DNA of 64,000 nucleotides from Diplonema papillatum (taxonomy: Eukaryota; Euglenozoa; Diplonemea; Diplonemida; Diplonemidae), in contig JAPJBO010000130.1 in the NCBI GenBank assembly GCA_030068145.1, positions 62,001 to 126,000 on the forward strand, written 5' to 3'. Positions 63,008-64,000 of this stretch are shown piece by piece. Every line of letters starts with the position of its first letter. Positions within the stretch are counted from its first letter, which is position 1. The notes under the pieces are model-generated. The model was given only the letters and a program-made list of their open reading frames with translations, was not told the DNA's origin and did not search any database. The position numbers were made by a program, and so were the translations under genes.

Positions 63008-64000
63008 ATGCATCATGGCAAAGGCGAAGCCCACGTTCGCGACCGGGGCCCGGCGTCGGAGGGCGCGGAGGCCGTGCGCGTGATGCGGCTGCGGAGCGGC
63101 GTGCGGCTTGAGTACCAGCTGTTCGGCTCGTGGACGCCCGCCGAGCGGGCGGTGGTGCTCGTGCCCGACGCGGGCGAGGTCGGCATCGGCAACGTCTGGC
63201 CGGAGGATACCTTCACGCGGAAGCTGGTCCAGGCCGGCTGCTCTGTCGTCCGCTTCAACATGCGCGACACCGGGAGAAGCACGCACTTCGAAGGAAAAGA
63301 ACCCGTGGCCGGCAGAGTCGCACGGTGCCTGGGCGCGCACCTTACGAAATACAGCCCTCCGTACACCGCCGCCGACGTTGTGGATGACATCAGCGACCTG
63401 CTGCACCGGCTCTGCATCCCCGCCTGCCACATGGTCGGCGCCGGAGTGGGCGCTGCCATCGCGCAGGAGTTCCTTGCCGCGCACGCGGCGCAGTGCATTT
63501 CGCTGACCGTCATCTCCGGGCTCTTCTCCGCCTGCTCGCGCCGGTGCTTTTCCCGACCGAAGCTATGCTGGGCCGTGCCCCGACGGCTGGCGCAGCCGGG
63601 CTGCCGCAGGTCTGTCACAGCGTTCCACGAGGCGCAGGCCCTGGCTGAATCAAAGCGGCCCTATTGCACCCCGGGGGCCACGTACAACGGCGCTACGCTG
63701 ACGGAGCTCTGCTTCCAGACCATCGCCAGCTTCGCCGCGCCGGCGGGAGGGACTCGGCGCGAGTCGCCGCTGGCTACTGTGCGTGCCTGCGCGCAGCGGC
63801 AGCGGTGGTGTCTTCGCGGGTTGCACCAAGGAAACCAGACCCACAAGACGCGCGCGTTGCTCCTGCGGTGCAGGAAGCCGGTGCTCGTGGTGCACGGCAC
63901 CGACGATGCCGCGACGCCGGTCGACCGGGCGGTGGCCTTCTCGGCGGCGGTCGCCTCCGCGGATCTCCTGCTGCTGAAGGGAGTGGCCCACGACCTGCCC
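63008..64000 (+). CDS. Alpha/beta-hydrolase-fold protein with nucleophile serine replaced, 3' end outside window
   Basis: 331 codons open to the window edge. The first half follows the fold: RLRSGVRLEYQLFG, VVLVPDAGEVG at the oxyanion strand, FNMRDTGRST (about 85-94), YTAADVVDDISDLLHRL, then the nucleophile elbow. Family members read G-x-S-x-G there; this protein has VGAGVGAAIAQ with Gly146 in place of the serine. The acid (GTDD, Asp299 or Asp300) and the histidine (GVAHDLP, His328) are present. It resembles the hydrolases of the RdmC methylesterase type with D-x-R-D-T-G-x-S-T, but on this sequence it should lack serine-hydrolase activity and may bind a ligand or partner. The ATG is the one kept in the upstream fragment at 59838. 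Its upstream region (62819-62905) is made of diverged family A sequence. Confidence 0.8.
   Translation, partial: MHHGKGEAHVRDRGPASEGAEAVRVMRLRSGVRLEYQLFGSWTPAERAVVLVPDAGEVGIGNVWPEDTFTRKLVQAGCSVVRFNMRDTGRSTHFEGKEPVAGRVARCLGAHLTKYSPPYTAADVVDDISDLLHRLCIPACHMVGAGVGAAIAQEFLAAHAAQCISLTVISGLFSACSRRCFSRPKLCWAVPRRLAQPGCRRSVTAFHEAQALAESKRPYCTPGATYNGATLTELCFQTIASFAAPAGGTRRESPLATVRACAQRQRWCLRGLHQGNQTHKTRALLLRCRKPVLVVHGTDDAATPVDRAVAFSAAVASADLLLLKGVAHDLP

Noticed and set aside
1..64000. tRNA genes
   Set aside because: No stretch with a convincing A box and GGTTCGA-type B box at correct spacing was found by eye; a covariance search could overturn this.

Overview
The window is nuclear DNA of a microbial eukaryote that I cannot place taxonomically. 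Evidence for a nucleus: three copies of a cytosolic ribosomal protein L4 gene, each split by one GT-AG intron; a gene for the membrane-fusion ATPase NSF/Sec18, also apparently split by an intron; a WD40 gene; poly(A)-tailed retroposons, non-LTR retrotransposon debris and many inverted-repeat elements; no operons. Coding DNA is GC-rich at third positions. I saw no convincing tRNA gene, CRISPR array or bacterial signal.

Layout. About 1-28.4 kb is a gene-poor mosaic of dispersed repeat families, labelled here A, B, C, E, F, G, H, K, L, M, N, P, Q and S. It holds a 5'-truncated RNase H-bearing retrotransposon (6.2-8.0 kb), two 12-13 bp minisatellites (14.3 and 15.6 kb), a short reading frame that looks like the C-terminal end of cytochrome c oxidase subunit 3 (19.6 kb), and a small unrecognised gene family with D-x-N-x-D-G loops (20.1, 20.8 and 25.8 kb). 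A fragment resembling small-subunit rRNA (28.5 kb) precedes the NSF-like gene (28.8-35.1 kb), whose 4.5 kb intron is full of repeats. A 2.28 kb inverted-repeat element (37.1-39.4 kb) leads into the RPL4 cluster (39.5-49.9 kb). A 200 bp palindrome of retrotransposon sequence lies between RPL4 copies 2 and 3. From 50.2 to 53.1 kb there is a head-to-tail array of a 447 bp unit, each unit carrying an upstream motif plus the first codons of the WD40 gene, followed by the one full WD40 gene (53.1-54.8 kb). The right end has a truncated and then a full copy of an alpha/beta-hydrolase-fold gene, which runs off the window, with a second 2.5 kb inverted-repeat element between them.

The theme is partial and complete local gene duplication. 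NSF-like, WD40 and hydrolase genes each have 5' fragments of themselves just upstream, and the first two also have 3' fragments just downstream. The RPL4 genes are nearly identical in coding sequence but almost wholly different in introns and flanks. The genes do not form one pathway: translation (RPL4), vesicle fusion (NSF-like), possibly respiration (COX3-like) and unknown roles.
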